A DNA stretch of 64,000 bases from Brevibacterium sp. S111 (GCF_004745075.1 NZ_RHFH01000005.1:62001-126000), one strand, 5' to 3'. Counted from the first letter of the stretch, positions 1 to 9,570 are shown. Program-made: numbers and translations. The notes: a model not told the origin generated them from the letters alone.

Positions 1-372
1 TGTTCGAAGGCGGACCCCGGTCGCCTGGCGGCTGCCGAGAAGGCGGCGACGGTGATCATCGCCGGCGAAGACCGGGTCGAGCCGGCAGCGGCCCTGCAGG
101 CCCTGGCCGGGCTCGGGCATCGTGTCGTCCTCTGCGAGGGCGGGCCCAGGTGGCTCGGCGAACTCGTCGCCGCCGACCGTCTCGACGAGCTGTGCCTGTC
201 GATCTCCCCGCTCATGGGCGGCGATCCGCTGCCGGTGAGCATCGCACCGTCGGGAGCGGGCATCGCCGACTTCGACCTCAAGTCCACGATGGTCGAGGAC
301 AGCACGCTCTTCCTCCGCTACGAGGCGGCCGCGGCGAAGACCCCGGCAGACGCTGAGAGGAGCCCGAAATGA
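1..372 (+). CDS. RibD C-terminal-type (pyrimidine/dihydrofolate reductase-like) protein, 5' end outside window
   Basis: The reading frame is open from base 1, so this is the C-terminal 123 residues of a longer gene. The stretch VVLCEGGPRWLGELVAADRL followed by LDELCLSISPLMGGD is characteristic of the RibD_C / dihydrofolate-reductase-like fold, which binds NADPH and reduces a ribosylamino-pyrimidine in riboflavin synthesis. In actinobacteria many stand-alone paralogues of this domain occur, so the actual substrate is unknown. The stop overlaps the next start as ATGA, so it is translationally coupled to a flavin reductase. A flavin-related role fits that neighbour. Family call good, substrate uncertain. 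Confidence 0.75.
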   Translation, partial: CSKADPGRLAAAEKAATVIIAGEDRVEPAAALQALAGLGHRVVLCEGGPRWLGELVAADRLDELCLSISPLMGGDPLPVSIAPSGAGIADFDLKSTMVEDSTLFLRYEAAAAKTPADAERSPK

Positions 373-878
373 GTGAGACGGGAATCGACGACCTCATGGC
401 CTCGGTCGACTCTGCGCTGATCGTGGTCACCACCTCAGCGGAAGGGGAACCGGCCGGGTGCCTGGTCGGATTCCACACCCAATCGAGCATCTCACCGGAG
501 CAGTACTGCTTCTGGCTGTCGAAGGCCAACCACACCTACCGGGTCAGCCTGCGGTCGACTCGCTTCGCCGTCCATTTCCTCACCTCCGCTGACCTCGAGT
601 TGGCCCGCCACTTCGGGTCGCAGACGGGTGAGGACACGAACAAGTTCGCCGACCTCGACCACACCACCGCCGAGGAGGGGGTGCCCCTGCTGACGGATCT
701 GCCGAACCGTATCCTCGTCGAACGCCTCGCCATGCTCGACGACGGAGGCGACCATGTGGCCAACACCTGCCGGGTGCTCTGGGCGGAGTCGGCCGGGTCC
801 TTCGAGCCATTGCGTGCCTCGCAGGTCGGTGGCCTCTCCCCCGGTCATTCCAGCGAGGAACGTGCTGTGCATCCCTAG
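369..878 (+). CDS. Flavin reductase-like domain protein
   Basis: A 169-residue protein of the flavin reductase / FMN-binding split-barrel family. These proteins bind FMN or FAD and reduce it with NAD(P)H, usually to feed a monooxygenase. The N-terminal segment SALIVVTTSAEGEPAGCLVG, the FxxxQSSISPE pattern and a RFAVHFL strand are typical of the fold, and length matches the family. It starts on an ATG that overlaps the upstream stop (ATGA), which supports this start. The C-terminus (PLRASQVGGLSPGH) matches the usual family ending, so the gene looks complete. Confidence 0.8.
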   Translation: MSETGIDDLMASVDSALIVVTTSAEGEPAGCLVGFHTQSSISPEQYCFWLSKANHTYRVSLRSTRFAVHFLTSADLELARHFGSQTGEDTNKFADLDHTTAEEGVPLLTDLPNRILVERLAMLDDGGDHVANTCRVLWAESAGSFEPLRASQVGGLSPGHSSEERAVHP

Positions 879-1050
879 CCGTCGGCGCCCGCCTTGGCCC
901 AGACGGCACAGCCTCGTTCAGCAGTCGGCTCTCACTCTGGAACGTGCGCCGATTAATGAGGCTGCACCAAAGACGACCCTTTGTGACCTTGGCGAACAGC
1001 AGTACTGTCGAGCCATGGTGACAATGGCGGAAGTCATTCGGAGTCGACAG

Positions 1051-1205
1051 CATGCCGTCTGTCCATAATCCTCATCGCAATGCCATCGACCGTGTGGTCG
1101 TGACCAATCTGGCCGCCTGCTCATCGGAACAGGCCTGCTGATGCTGCCCGCCGCGACAACCACTCCCGGCGGTATCTCGCTGCTGTCTACTCTTTTCACT
1201 GCGAC
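1051..1205 (+). pseudogene. ktrB: Remnant of the 5' end of a TrkH/KtrB-type potassium channel subunit
   Basis: In the frame containing 1141, bases 1111-1203 read GRLLIGTGLLMLPAATTTPG followed by GISLLSTLFTATGA. This resembles the first membrane helix and selectivity-filter approach of TrkH/KtrB. The preceding HxPHR-like stretch lies in a different frame (around 1060-1110), implying a frameshift. After TATGA the homology stops abruptly and continues as a KtrA C-terminus. About 400 residues of the expected channel are missing. Assignment rests on motif recognition only. Confidence 0.6.
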
Positions 1206-1420
1206 CGGTGCGCATCTCGGATCCGCCGCTGGCCTCATTCGACATCAAGCGCGAATACGGAGTCAGCGTGGTGGCGTTCAGGCGGGACGGCGAGGAGAGC
1301 TGGGACATCGCCGATCAGGATGTCACTCTCTACGCCAACGATGAGATCCTCATCGCGGGAAGCCCCCGAGAGGTGGAGGACTTCAGCACCCTCGACGAAG
1401 AGGACGACGAGGAGGACTGA
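1206..1420 (+). pseudogene. ktrA: Remnant of the 3' end of a TrkA/KtrA potassium uptake regulator (RCK_C domain)
   Basis: The 70-residue frame from 1208 reads RISDPPLASFDIKREYGVSV then VAFRR, ending in an acidic tail. It resembles the TrkA_C (RCK_C) domain, which binds nucleotides or cations and gates KtrB. The Rossmann-type TrkA_N domain is absent. The fragment directly abuts the ktrB remnant, as expected if one deletion removed the 3' part of ktrB and the 5' part of ktrA from a ktrB-ktrA operon. A GTG at 1208 could in principle start a small protein, but no convincing ribosome-binding site precedes it. Confidence 0.6.
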
Positions 1421-1438
1421 AGTCCCGAACCACTGCTC

Positions 1439-1861
1439 TCAGACGGCGACGACTTCGACCGGGATATTGCCGCGGGTGGCCTTGGAGTACGGGCAGAGTT
1501 CGTGGGTGCGGTCGACGAGCTTCTGTGCGGTCTCGTGATCGACATCGGGAATGGAGACCTCGAGCCTGACCGACAGTCCGAAGCTCTCACCCTCCTTGCC
1601 GATTCCCACCTGCGAGTTGACCACCGACTTCGAGGTGTCGATGCCCTGTTCCTTTCCGGCCAGGCCGAGTGCGCCCTGGAAGCAGGCTCCGTAGCCGACG
1701 GCGAAGAGCTGTTCGGGGTTGGTTCCGCCGCCCGGTCCTCCCTGCTCCTTCGGCGTGCGCAGATCGACGTCGACCATCTTGTCGTCGGTGGCTCCGTGTC
1801 CGTCTCGGCCACCGGTGATCTGGGCCTTCGCGGTGTAGGCGATGCTCTCAGGTGTGTTCAA
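1439..1861 (-). CDS. ohr: Organic hydroperoxide resistance protein (Ohr, OsmC superfamily)
   Basis: A 140-residue thiol peroxidase that reduces organic hydroperoxides, usually with lipoylated partners in the cytoplasm. Both catalytic cysteines are present: Cys60 in GYGACFQGAL and Cys123 in ELCPYSKATRGNI. The N-terminal TGGRDGHG and GTNPEQLF motifs are typical of true Ohr rather than OsmC. The start is TTG at 1861, preceded by an AAGGAG Shine-Dalgarno. It is likely controlled by an OhrR-type MarR regulator, but none lies next to it here. Confidence 0.92.
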   Translation of the reverse strand: MNTPESIAYTAKAQITGGRDGHGATDDKMVDVDLRTPKEQGGPGGGTNPEQLFAVGYGACFQGALGLAGKEQGIDTSKSVVNSQVGIGKEGESFGLSVRLEVSIPDVDHETAQKLVDRTHELCPYSKATRGNIPVEVVAV

Positions 1862-1922
1862 CTTCTTCTCCTTCTCGTCCGGGCTGAAATTGATTCAGCC
1901 GTGTGCTTTCGTGCTGGGCTGT

Positions 1923-2339
1923 TCAGGACCTGTTCTTCGTCTTCCGGCTGCTTTCGCGTTCGAGCGCTTCGACGAGTTCGTCCTTGGTCATGGTCGAGCG
2001 GCCAGAGATGCCGAGTCGCTTCGCCTCTGCATAGAGGTGCTCCTTCGAGGCATTCGCATCGACACCGCCGGCTGTCTGACGGTTGGTGTTCTTCCCGCCC
2101 TTGCTCTGGGAATCGGAAGGCCCGGGCGCAGGTTTGGCCTCCCACCGGTCGCCGACCTTCTCAAAGGTGTGTTTGAGCGCATCGTAGGCGACTCGGTGGG
2201 CCCGTTCCTCATCGTGATACTCATCCATCGCCGAGTCGTAGGCCTTGGCGAACGTGCGCTGAGCCTTCTGGCTCGACCGTTTCAGTGTTGCGGGCAGCTC
2301 CGACTTCTTCGGGGTTCCCGAACTGGTGGTTTTCGGCAT
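1923..2339 (-). CDS. ChaB family protein with C-terminal Rho-N/SAP-like domain
   Basis: A 138-residue basic protein. Residues about 14-68 (ELPATLKRSSQKAQRTFAKA then a YDSAMDEYHDEE helix) match the ChaB domain, named from the E. coli cation-transport regulator but of unclear biochemistry. Residues about 98-130 (KEHLYAEAKRLGISGRSTMT, KDELVEALE) form a Rho-N/SAP-like helix-extended-loop-helix. A low-complexity linker joins them. ATG 2339 was preferred over GTG 2348 because it lies about 11 nt from GAGGAG. Nucleic-acid binding is an inference from the second domain. Confidence 0.75.
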   Translation of the reverse strand: MPKTTSSGTPKKSELPATLKRSSQKAQRTFAKAYDSAMDEYHDEERAHRVAYDALKHTFEKVGDRWEAKPAPGPSDSQSKGGKNTNRQTAGGVDANASKEHLYAEAKRLGISGRSTMTKDELVEALERESSRKTKNRS

Positions 2340-2440
2340 GATGACCACTTCTCCTCAAGGTGTCGAGGTCATGGTGCCACTGACACTAACGCAGTTCCCC
2401 CGTTCATGTAAGGGGGCGCAGAGTCGGCAGCGATCCCCGT

Positions 2441-4910
2441 TCAGATACGGACGTCACCCGGGTCGACGTCATCGCGCAGGCCCCGCCAGATGGGGTGGCG
2501 CAACCGTCCTGCATCGGTCTCTCCTGCGTAGCGGACTTCACCGACCAAGGCGGGCCGGACCCAGTGAGCATCACGTGATTCGGCGTCCGGAACCTCGAGC
2601 GGCGGTGTCTTCCGTGACAACCGGTCGAGGCTGCGGCGCAGCGAGCGCAGCCCGTGTTCGTCGAAGCCGGAGCCGACGCGGCCCAGATAGACGAGATCGT
2701 TTCCGTCATAGGCTGCCAGCAGGAGGGAGGCGAAGGTCGGCGAGCGCTCTCCGGTGCCGGTGCGCCAGCCCACGATGATCACGTCTCGGGTCATGGAGTG
2801 CTTGAGCTTCACCCACGTCTGCGTGCGTCGACCCGAGAGGTAGACGCTGTCTCTCCGCTTGGCCATGACGCCTTCGAGTCCGAGCTGCTTGCTGGACTCC
2901 ATCGCTTCGTCAATGCTTCCCTCGAAGGCTTCCGGGACATGGATGCTCTCGCCCTCGGACACGTGGCCCCCCCAGCCGCTGCCGCCGATCGACATAGGGC
3001 ACGCGCAGGAGGGAGTCCTCTCCTGCCTCGAGCACGTCGAAGACCATGAGGTGCACGGGCGTCCTCCGACGCTCGCGCTCGACGTCGGCCGTGCGGCTCA
3101 GCCCCATGCGCCGCTGGAGACGCCCGAAGTCGGGGCGGCTGCCGGGCCCGAGGGCGACGATCTCTCCGTCGAGGACGCAGTCGGAGTCGACGCAGTCCGC
3201 CAGTTCCGCCAATTCGGGATAGGTCTGAGTCATGTCCTTCCCGTTGCGGCTGGTGAGGACGACTCCTCCGGGAGAGTCTCCGCTGGCTGCTCTCACCGTC
3301 GCGAGGGCACGGATCCCGTCCCATTTCATTTCGAACGCCCAGTCCTCGGCTTCTCGTCGTACCGAGCCGAGGTCTCCGATGCGAGCGAGCATCGGCTGGA
3401 TGTCCGATGCTCGCGGCCCTCCGTCCTGGCCGGTCGCAGACTTCGAAGTCTGGTCGGACTTCGACTCTCTCCCGGTGATGAGGTGGATCATCCAGTTTTT
3501 TTCGGGGTCCTTGTTCGGACCATGCTCACCGGTGTTGAACAGGGCGAAGCGGCGCACTCCCCCGAGCCCGCCGTCCTTCCGGCCGTGGAGGACGGCGATG
3601 ATCTCATGCCCGTCCTCCCACTTCTCGACCTCACAGGTCCCGGCGTCCCAGATCGAGACCTCGCCGGCGCCGTATTGGCCCTTGGGGATCCGTCCTTCGA
3701 AGTCGGCGTACTCGAGCGGATGGTCCTCGGTCTGCACGGCCAGACGGTTGTGCTTCGGATCGGTCGGCGGGCCCTTCGGCAGCGCCCAGGAGACGAGCAC
3801 CCCTTCGTGTTCGAGCCGGAAGTCCCAGTGCAGGCTGCTGGCATGGTGTTCCTGGATGACGAAGCTGAGGTCGCGTCCGCTCGTACCGTGCCTGTCGGGG
3901 ATAGGTTCGCTCGTGTGCTTCGGATCCCGTTTGCTCCGATAGATCTCCAATCGATCGCGCTCGGGTTCCTGCGGTGCTTCGACACTGCCGCCGGTCGCCT
4001 CGGTGAGGGGCTCGAGCAGGTCTCCGTCGTTGTCGAGACGGTCGAGGACCTCTTCGAAACGCAGCTGTTCGACAGTCGTCGGATCATCGAATTCGGGCCA
4101 GGTGCGGGGCGCGGCGACCGTCGGAGCGAGTCGACCGCGCAGGGAGTAGGGGGCGACGGTGGTCTTCGCCGCCGAGTTCTGCGACCAGTCGATGAGCACT
4201 CTGTTCTGCCGCAGGGTCTTCTTCATCGCCGAGACGATGAGGTCCTTGTGGTCGGCTTCCAGGCTGCGGGCAAGTTCGTGGGCGACATCGGAGATCTCCT
4301 GGGACGTCGCGGTCTCGTCCAGCGGAGCGTAGAGGTGGACACCTTTCGAGCCGCTGGTGACGGGGAATACGTCGAGGCCCATTCCGTCGAGCAGCTCGCG
4401 GACGAGCTGGGCGACTTCGACACAGTCGGCCAAGCCCCGTCCCGGTCCGGGGTCGAGGTCGAAGACCATCCGATCGGGGTGCCTGCTGTCCGAGGAGATG
4501 GTGCCGGGATCCTTCGCCCCGCTTCGCACCGTCCACTGCGGCACATGGATCTCGAGTGAAGCCATTTGGGCCAGATACGTCAGCGTCGCCAGGTCGTTGA
4601 CCAGCGGGTACCGCTTGGATCCGGTGGAATGGCGGATCGCGCGCGAGGGGATCCACGACGGGGCGGAGTCGGGCAGATCCTTCTCGAAGAACACCTGTCC
4701 CGGCTCCTCGGCCGTGCCGACGCCGTCGACCCAGCGTTTGCGCGTAGCGATGCGATCCCGAGCATGACGGATGAACGGCTCGGCGACCCTGGCGAAGTAG
4801 TCGAGGACTTCGCCCTTGGTCGTCCCCGTCTCCGGGTAGAGGGTCTTGTCGAGGTTGGTCAGCGTCAGCCGATGGCCGTCGACGGTGACCTTCTGCTCCT
4901 GACGTGGCAT
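2441..4910 (-). pseudogene. ligD: ATP-dependent DNA ligase D (Pol-PE-Lig), frameshifted
   Basis: LigD fills gaps, trims 3' ends and seals breaks in bacterial non-homologous end joining with Ku. From ATG 4910 (Shine-Dalgarno GGAGGTG) the first frame encodes a primase-polymerase domain (DLDPGPGRG acidic motif), a phosphoesterase domain (HHASSLHWDFRLEHEG) and the ligase nucleotidyl-lysine motif KWDGIR. It leaves register at a run of seven C (2967-2973). Ligase motifs IV and V (EGVMAK, WVKLK) and the OB fold continue in a second frame to 2441. All motifs survive but in two frames, so either the gene is broken, the tract is phase variable, or the run is miscounted. Domain order is the mycobacterial type. 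Confidence 0.88.
2967..2973. repeat. C7 homopolymer at the ligD frameshift
   Basis: Seven consecutive C on the + strand (G on the coding strand) sit exactly where homology passes from one ligD frame to the other: VPYVDRRQRLGG upstream and HVSEGESIHVPEAF downstream. A one-base change in the run would restore a single open frame. Confidence 0.8.
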
Positions 4911-5126
4911 GGGCACCTCCTGTGGACTGCAGGGTACTCGACTTCGGCGCAGCGCACGAGGGGGCACCACAACGCTGCCCGGACGTGGTAATGTCCCGAG
5001 CGCAAGCGCCCACCCTGCCTCGGGCAGGCATCCGGGCCGAGTTGGTCCGGCTCAGTTGAGCGACACGGAAACGGGTGTGAGACCACCGCTCGATCACACC
5101 CGCAGACAGTCGGGAGGTTGAGAATC

Positions 5127-6557
5127 ATGAGCGAATCCTCATCGGACGAGAAGATCCCCACGCCGGACGGCATCGACATGAGCAAGATGCCGCCGGAGGA
5201 CAAGCGCACACTCAAGCGCGCCATCGGAGGCTCGGCGCTGGGCAACGCCGTCGAATGGTTCGACTACGGCGTCTACTCCTATGTCTCGGTCTACATCGCC
5301 AATGCGTTCTTCCCCGGAGAATGGGGCGTGGCCCTCACCTTCGCCTTCCTCGCCCTCTCCTTCGTCTTCCGGCCGCTCGGCGGTTTCGTCCTCGGCCCCT
5401 TGGGCGACAAGATCGGGCGCCAGCACGTCATGGTCCTGACCATCATCATGATGACGATCCCGACCACACTGATCGGCATCCTGCCCACCTATGCCACTCT
5501 GGGCGCCTTCGCCCCGATCCTGCTGCTCCTGTGCCGGATGGTCCAGGGCTTCTCCACCGGCGGGGAGTACGGCGGTGCCGCGGTCTACATGGCGGAATCG
5601 TCACCGGATAGAAGACGTGGCTTCTGCGGTTCCTTCCTCGAACTCGGCACCGTGGCCGGGACCGCCTCGGCGGCTCTGGTCTGCACCATCCTCCTCGTCC
5701 TCGTCGGCAGCGACGGCATGGACGCCGGCTGGTGGCGTCTGCCCTTCCTGCTCACCCTGCCGCTGGGCGCAATCGCTCTGTGGCTGCGGATGAAACTCGA
5801 TGAGCCCGAGGCCTTCTCCGAGGCGACGTCGCGGCAGAAGACGACGAGGAAGCCCTTCCGGGATCTGTTCCGCGGATATTCGAAGCAGATCACGATGCTC
5901 ATGGCGTTCGTCGTCCTGCTCAACATCGGCCAGTACATGGTGCTGACCTATATGCCGACCTATCTGGCCGATACGCTGGGGCATTCGGAGGTCGAGAGCA
6001 ACTTCATGCTCATCGGCCTGCTCGCGGCGATGATGGTCGTCATCACCCCGCTGGGGCGGCTGACGGACTCCATCGGCCGCAAACCGGTGCTGTACACCTC
6101 GGCGATCGGTTTCATCCTCCTCTCCGTTCCCGCCTTCATGCTCATGCACGCTGAGGGCCCCGGCTGGCAGATCCTCGGGTTGGGCATCATCGCCCTGCTC
6201 CAGGTGATGCTCCAATCCTGCGTCTCCGCGACACTGCCGGCGATCTTCCCCACGCAGGTGCGCTTCTCCGGATTCGCCATCGGCTACAACATCTCGACGG
6301 CGATCTTCGGCGGCACGACGGCGGCGGTGAACACCTTCGTCATCAAGCAGACGGGATTCGACCTTTTCCCAGCCTTCTACCTGGTCGCGGCCGGTATCAT
6401 CGGTCTCATCGGCATCCACTTCTTCAATGAGACAGCCGGGCGGCCCATCAATGGTGACACGCCCCCGGGCTCCGAAGACGAGGAGCTCGCCGAGATGGGC
6501 TATGAGCTCATCGGGTTCAACGACAACGGTGTCGGCGAGGAGAAGGCGACCATGTGA
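5127..6557 (+). CDS. MFS transporter, metabolite:H+ symporter (ProP-like) family
   Basis: A 476-residue, 12-helix transporter of the MHS subfamily, which imports osmolytes or organic acids with protons. The N-terminal GNAVEWFDYGVYSY motif, PLGGFVLGPLGDKIGRQ (loop 2-3) and GFSTGGEYGGAAVYMAE are hallmarks of ProP/ShiA/KgtP-like proteins. ATG 5127 is nine bases after GGGAGG (5112-5117), a better start than the TTG at 5118. It sits between the two damaged NHEJ genes but shows no functional link to them. Substrate not determinable; glycine betaine/proline is a guess from similarity to ProP. Confidence 0.85.
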   Translation: MSESSSDEKIPTPDGIDMSKMPPEDKRTLKRAIGGSALGNAVEWFDYGVYSYVSVYIANAFFPGEWGVALTFAFLALSFVFRPLGGFVLGPLGDKIGRQHVMVLTIIMMTIPTTLIGILPTYATLGAFAPILLLLCRMVQGFSTGGEYGGAAVYMAESSPDRRRGFCGSFLELGTVAGTASAALVCTILLVLVGSDGMDAGWWRLPFLLTLPLGAIALWLRMKLDEPEAFSEATSRQKTTRKPFRDLFRGYSKQITMLMAFVVLLNIGQYMVLTYMPTYLADTLGHSEVESNFMLIGLLAAMMVVITPLGRLTDSIGRKPVLYTSAIGFILLSVPAFMLMHAEGPGWQILGLGIIALLQVMLQSCVSATLPAIFPTQVRFSGFAIGYNISTAIFGGTTAAVNTFVIKQTGFDLFPAFYLVAAGIIGLIGIHFFNETAGRPINGDTPPGSEDEELAEMGYELIGFNDNGVGEEKATM

Positions 6558-6675
6558 TCACACCTGCAATGCTGTGTTCCATCCATTGCCAGGCAGCAGC
6601 CGAGGCCTTCTCCTCGTAGAAGTCCCCGGGCGACAGGGGCTGGCCAAGCTTCGGGGCCTGCGTTTCAATGGAGGG

Positions 6676-7377
6676 ATGAGAGCGATTTGGGCCGGGTCGA
6701 TTGCGTTCGGCCCCGTCAATATGCCGGTGAAGCTGTAATCGGCGACCGAAAGCCACGATGTGCGGATGCACCAGGTGCATGAAAAGGATGGCGGACGCAT
6801 CCGCAATCAGCTCCGCTGTCAGGAGTGCGGCAAGGTCACCGACTACGAGAACTTCGTCAAGGCCTACGATGACGGCGATCATCGCGTCATCCTCACGGAC
6901 GAGGATTTCGAGGCGCTGCCCGCCGATGACAGCGACGACCTCGACGTGCTGCAGTTCGTCCCCAGTGATCAGATCGACCCGATCATGTTGGAGCAGTCGT
7001 ACTTCCTCGAACCGACATCGAAGACGCCCAAGGCCTATCTGCTCCTGCGCAAAACGCTCGAGGACACGGACCGGACAGCGATCGTCAAGATCACACTGCG
7101 CACCCGGACCCGACTGGCGATCCTGCGGGTGTGCGGAAAGCTGCTCATGCTCCTGACGCTGCGCTGGGCCGATGAGATCCGTGACGTCGATTTCAAGGGT
7201 GTCAATTCCCGCGCCCAGATCTCTGACCAGGGTGAGACGCTCGACCTCGAGGAGGCCTTCCCCGAGGACGAGGAGGATGAAGCGCCGTCCGGCGACGTCA
7301 TCGACCTGATGGAAGCGCTGTGCAAATCCGTGCACAGCATCCGTTCGCAGAAGCAGACGAAGAAGCGCACAGGCTGA
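6676..7377 (+). pseudogene. ku: Ku-like end-joining protein with early stop and apparent internal deletion
   Basis: Ku binds double-strand ends and recruits LigD. The gene opens MRAIWAGSIAFGPVNMPVKL at ATG 6676 and then meets TAA (6736-6738) where the family has Tyr (KLYSATE). The frame continues as SATESHDVRMHQVHEKDGGR and is clearly Ku to YFLEPTSKTPKAYLLLRKTL. Near the end it passes from AQISDQ straight to an acidic GDVIDLMEAL tail. About 40-50 residues usual between these (the FDPxxFxDxY segment) are missing. Restart at 6760 would lack the first strand. I infer loss of function. Confidence 0.85.
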
Positions 7378-7418
7378 ACCTGCCGAAGACCAGGATCAGG
7401 GGAACGGATGAGCCCGCA

Positions 7419-8675
7419 TCACAGCCAGGGGCGCATCGGCACGAGCACACGTTCGGCGAGCTTGGTCAGCCGGTGGCGGTTGAGCCACTCGGAGCCGAGT
7501 TCGACACAGTGTGCGGAGTCGCTTTCGAACACCTTCTCCATTTCAGCGGCGAATGCGCTGTCGATGACTTCGACATTGGTCTCGTAGTTGAAGGTCAGCG
7601 ACAGTCGGTCGATGTTGGCCGTACCCACCGTCGACCATTCGCCGTCGACGGTGGCGACCTTCGAATGGATCATGCTCGCGGTGTAGAGCAGGACCGTGAC
7701 CTCGGAGTTGATCATCTGCTCGAAGAACCCTCGTGAGAGCCAGTCACCGAGGATGTGGTTGGACTCCTGCGGAACCATCACCCGTACGTCCACTCCCCGA
7801 CCGGCGGCTTCGATGAGGGCAGCCAACAGCTGCTGGTCGGGGATGAAGTACGGAGTTGTCAGCCAGATCCGCGTCCGGGCCCGGGCGAAGGCGTTGAGGT
7901 ACATGTTCCGAATCGGATAGACGAGGTGGATCGGAAGATTCGCCGAGACCCGAAGCTTCGATTCCCAGGCCGCAGGAGGAACCCAGGGGATCTGTTCGTC
8001 CGCGTCGTGGAATTCGTTCCAGACCTGCGTGATCGTCTGCCGCAGACCCCAGGCCCCGGGACCGACCGATCGCAGGTGGGTGTCACGCCAGTGACGGGCG
8101 TAGAGAGCTCCGATGTTGAATCCGCCGACGAATGCCACATCATCGTCGATGACGAGGATCTTCGAATGGTTGAATCCCGAGTGGCGCATCGGTCCGCGCC
8201 AGAACCGCCGTGCCACCGTCGGCAGGCGCAGTACATGAATGGATTCGGAGAGCTGATGGTAGAACGAACTCGGGACCGACAGGTTCGCGAAGCCGTCGTA
8301 GATGAGGTGGACTTCCACCCCGCGTGCGGAGGCGGCGTTGAACGCGTCGATGAACCTCTGCCCCACCTCGTCGTTCTTCCAGATGAATGTCTCCATGAGG
8401 ATCGACTCTCGGGCGGAGCCGATCGCATCGAGCATGTCATCGTAGAGGGTGGAACCGTCAGTGTAGATGTTGAGTTCGGACTGTTCGACCGTCGAGCTGA
8501 AGGTTCCCGGTCGCGGAGCGATGCGCGACTTCCGTCCTCGTTGCTGGATGAGATCGACGGCCATCGAAGCAACGACGGTCGCCGGCACCGCGCTGGCCAC
8601 GCCGGCAATCGCCCAGGGGATGATTCGCTGCAGTCCGCTGACATGGCGGAGGGCCGAATTTCTCACAGGAGACAC
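7419..8675 (-). CDS. Cardiolipin synthase-like phospholipase D family protein
   Basis: A 418-residue protein with two HxKxxxxD (HKD) motifs: HSKILVIDDD starting at His170, and HSKVATVDGEWSTVGTANID near residue 355. These form the phosphatidyl-transfer active site that condenses two phosphatidylglycerols, or PG with CDP-DAG, to cardiolipin at the inner membrane. A hydrophobic segment (about 18-42) anchors the N-terminus. The GTG start at 8675 is taken from the frame; a second GTG lies just inside. It diverges from the FUSC-type gene with about 46 bp between. Confidence 0.85.
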   Translation of the reverse strand: MSPVRNSALRHVSGLQRIIPWAIAGVASAVPATVVASMAVDLIQQRGRKSRIAPRPGTFSSTVEQSELNIYTDGSTLYDDMLDAIGSARESILMETFIWKNDEVGQRFIDAFNAASARGVEVHLIYDGFANLSVPSSFYHQLSESIHVLRLPTVARRFWRGPMRHSGFNHSKILVIDDDVAFVGGFNIGALYARHWRDTHLRSVGPGAWGLRQTITQVWNEFHDADEQIPWVPPAAWESKLRVSANLPIHLVYPIRNMYLNAFARARTRIWLTTPYFIPDQQLLAALIEAAGRGVDVRVMVPQESNHILGDWLSRGFFEQMINSEVTVLLYTASMIHSKVATVDGEWSTVGTANIDRLSLTFNYETNVEVIDSAFAAEMEKVFESDSAHCVELGSEWLNRHRLTKLAERVLVPMRPWL

Positions 8676-8721
8676 TCGTTCACTCTATCGCCTCCACCCC
8701 GTCAACCTCCATCAGGTGAAG

Positions 8722-9570
8722 ATGCTGCTCACTCCCCCGAGTCCGACGAGGCAGCCGTCGACCCGACACGCGACGGCCACACCCTCTTACGCCTCTGCCG
8801 GAGCTGAACTATTCTGGCCGGAATTCGCCACCGACCTGCTGCAGTTCGCCAAGGGTGTGATCGCCGCGACCGCGGCGTGGTGGCTCTCGGACTCCGTCCT
8901 GGACAGCCAGATGGCTTTCCTTGCGCCGTGGACCGCGCTGCTGACAGTCCATGCCACCGTCTACAGGTCGTTGTCGCGAGGTGTGCAGACGACGATCTTC
9001 GTCCTCGGTTCCGGATTCGATTCTCAGCAGCCGCTGCTCGGCAACCGATTGCTCGAACTCGGTCTCGGTGTGGCCGTCGGCCTCGTGGTCAATCTCCTCG
9101 TGGTCCCGCTCCTGCAGGATCGGCAGGCGGCACGCTACATCGACAGCGTGAACCGGCAGATGGGAGACGTGCTCATCGACATGCCGGACCAGTTCCATCG
9201 CGCATGGGACGCAGATGCTGCCCAGCAGTGGTTCGAACGCACAGAAGCCATGACCCAGGAGCTCGAATCCGCATGGCAGACCGTGCGATTCGCCCGCGAG
9301 AGCCGACGCATCAATCCCCCCACAGCGCTGCGTTCCAGCAGACTGGGCCGACGGGCCGCCGCCGATGCCGGACGGTCCATCGCCGATCCCGATGCCGAGG
9401 TCCAACCGATCTTCGACCGCCTCGAGCAGCTGCCGACCGATAGCTCGAAGGATCTGACGCTTCCGCAGATCGCCTGGCCGTTCTACGGCTCACTCATCAC
9501 GAGCCTGCGCCACATCGTCGTCATCGTCGACGACGTCGCCTCGGCACGCAGAGCACGAGAATCGGGCTGA
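8722..9570 (+). pseudogene. FUSC/ArAE-type aromatic acid exporter, apparently internally deleted
   Basis: The frame carries an N-terminal membrane segment (FAKGVIAATAAWWLSDSVLD, AFLAPWTALLTVHATVYRSL) typical of FUSC proteins, and a normal C-terminal half (LLELGLGVAVGLVVNLLVVP, DRQAARYIDSVNRQMGDVL). Between them RGVQTT runs directly into FVLGSGFDSQQPLL. In relatives roughly 60-100 residues with two or three helices separate these blocks. The deletion keeps frame, so a 282-residue product is still possible, but it would have altered membrane topology. Start ATG 8722 (or GTG 8716). The deletion is inferred from family knowledge, not from an alignment. Confidence 0.55.

Noticed and set aside
2859..4559. 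A 566-codon open frame on the + strand
   Set aside because: It lies entirely antisense to ligD, whose motifs are unmistakable. High GC content keeps the opposite strand open; no family motif is seen.
4981..5110. Possible riboswitch in the leader of the MHS transporter
   Set aside because: Several GC-rich short stems can be drawn, but no known riboswitch consensus is present.
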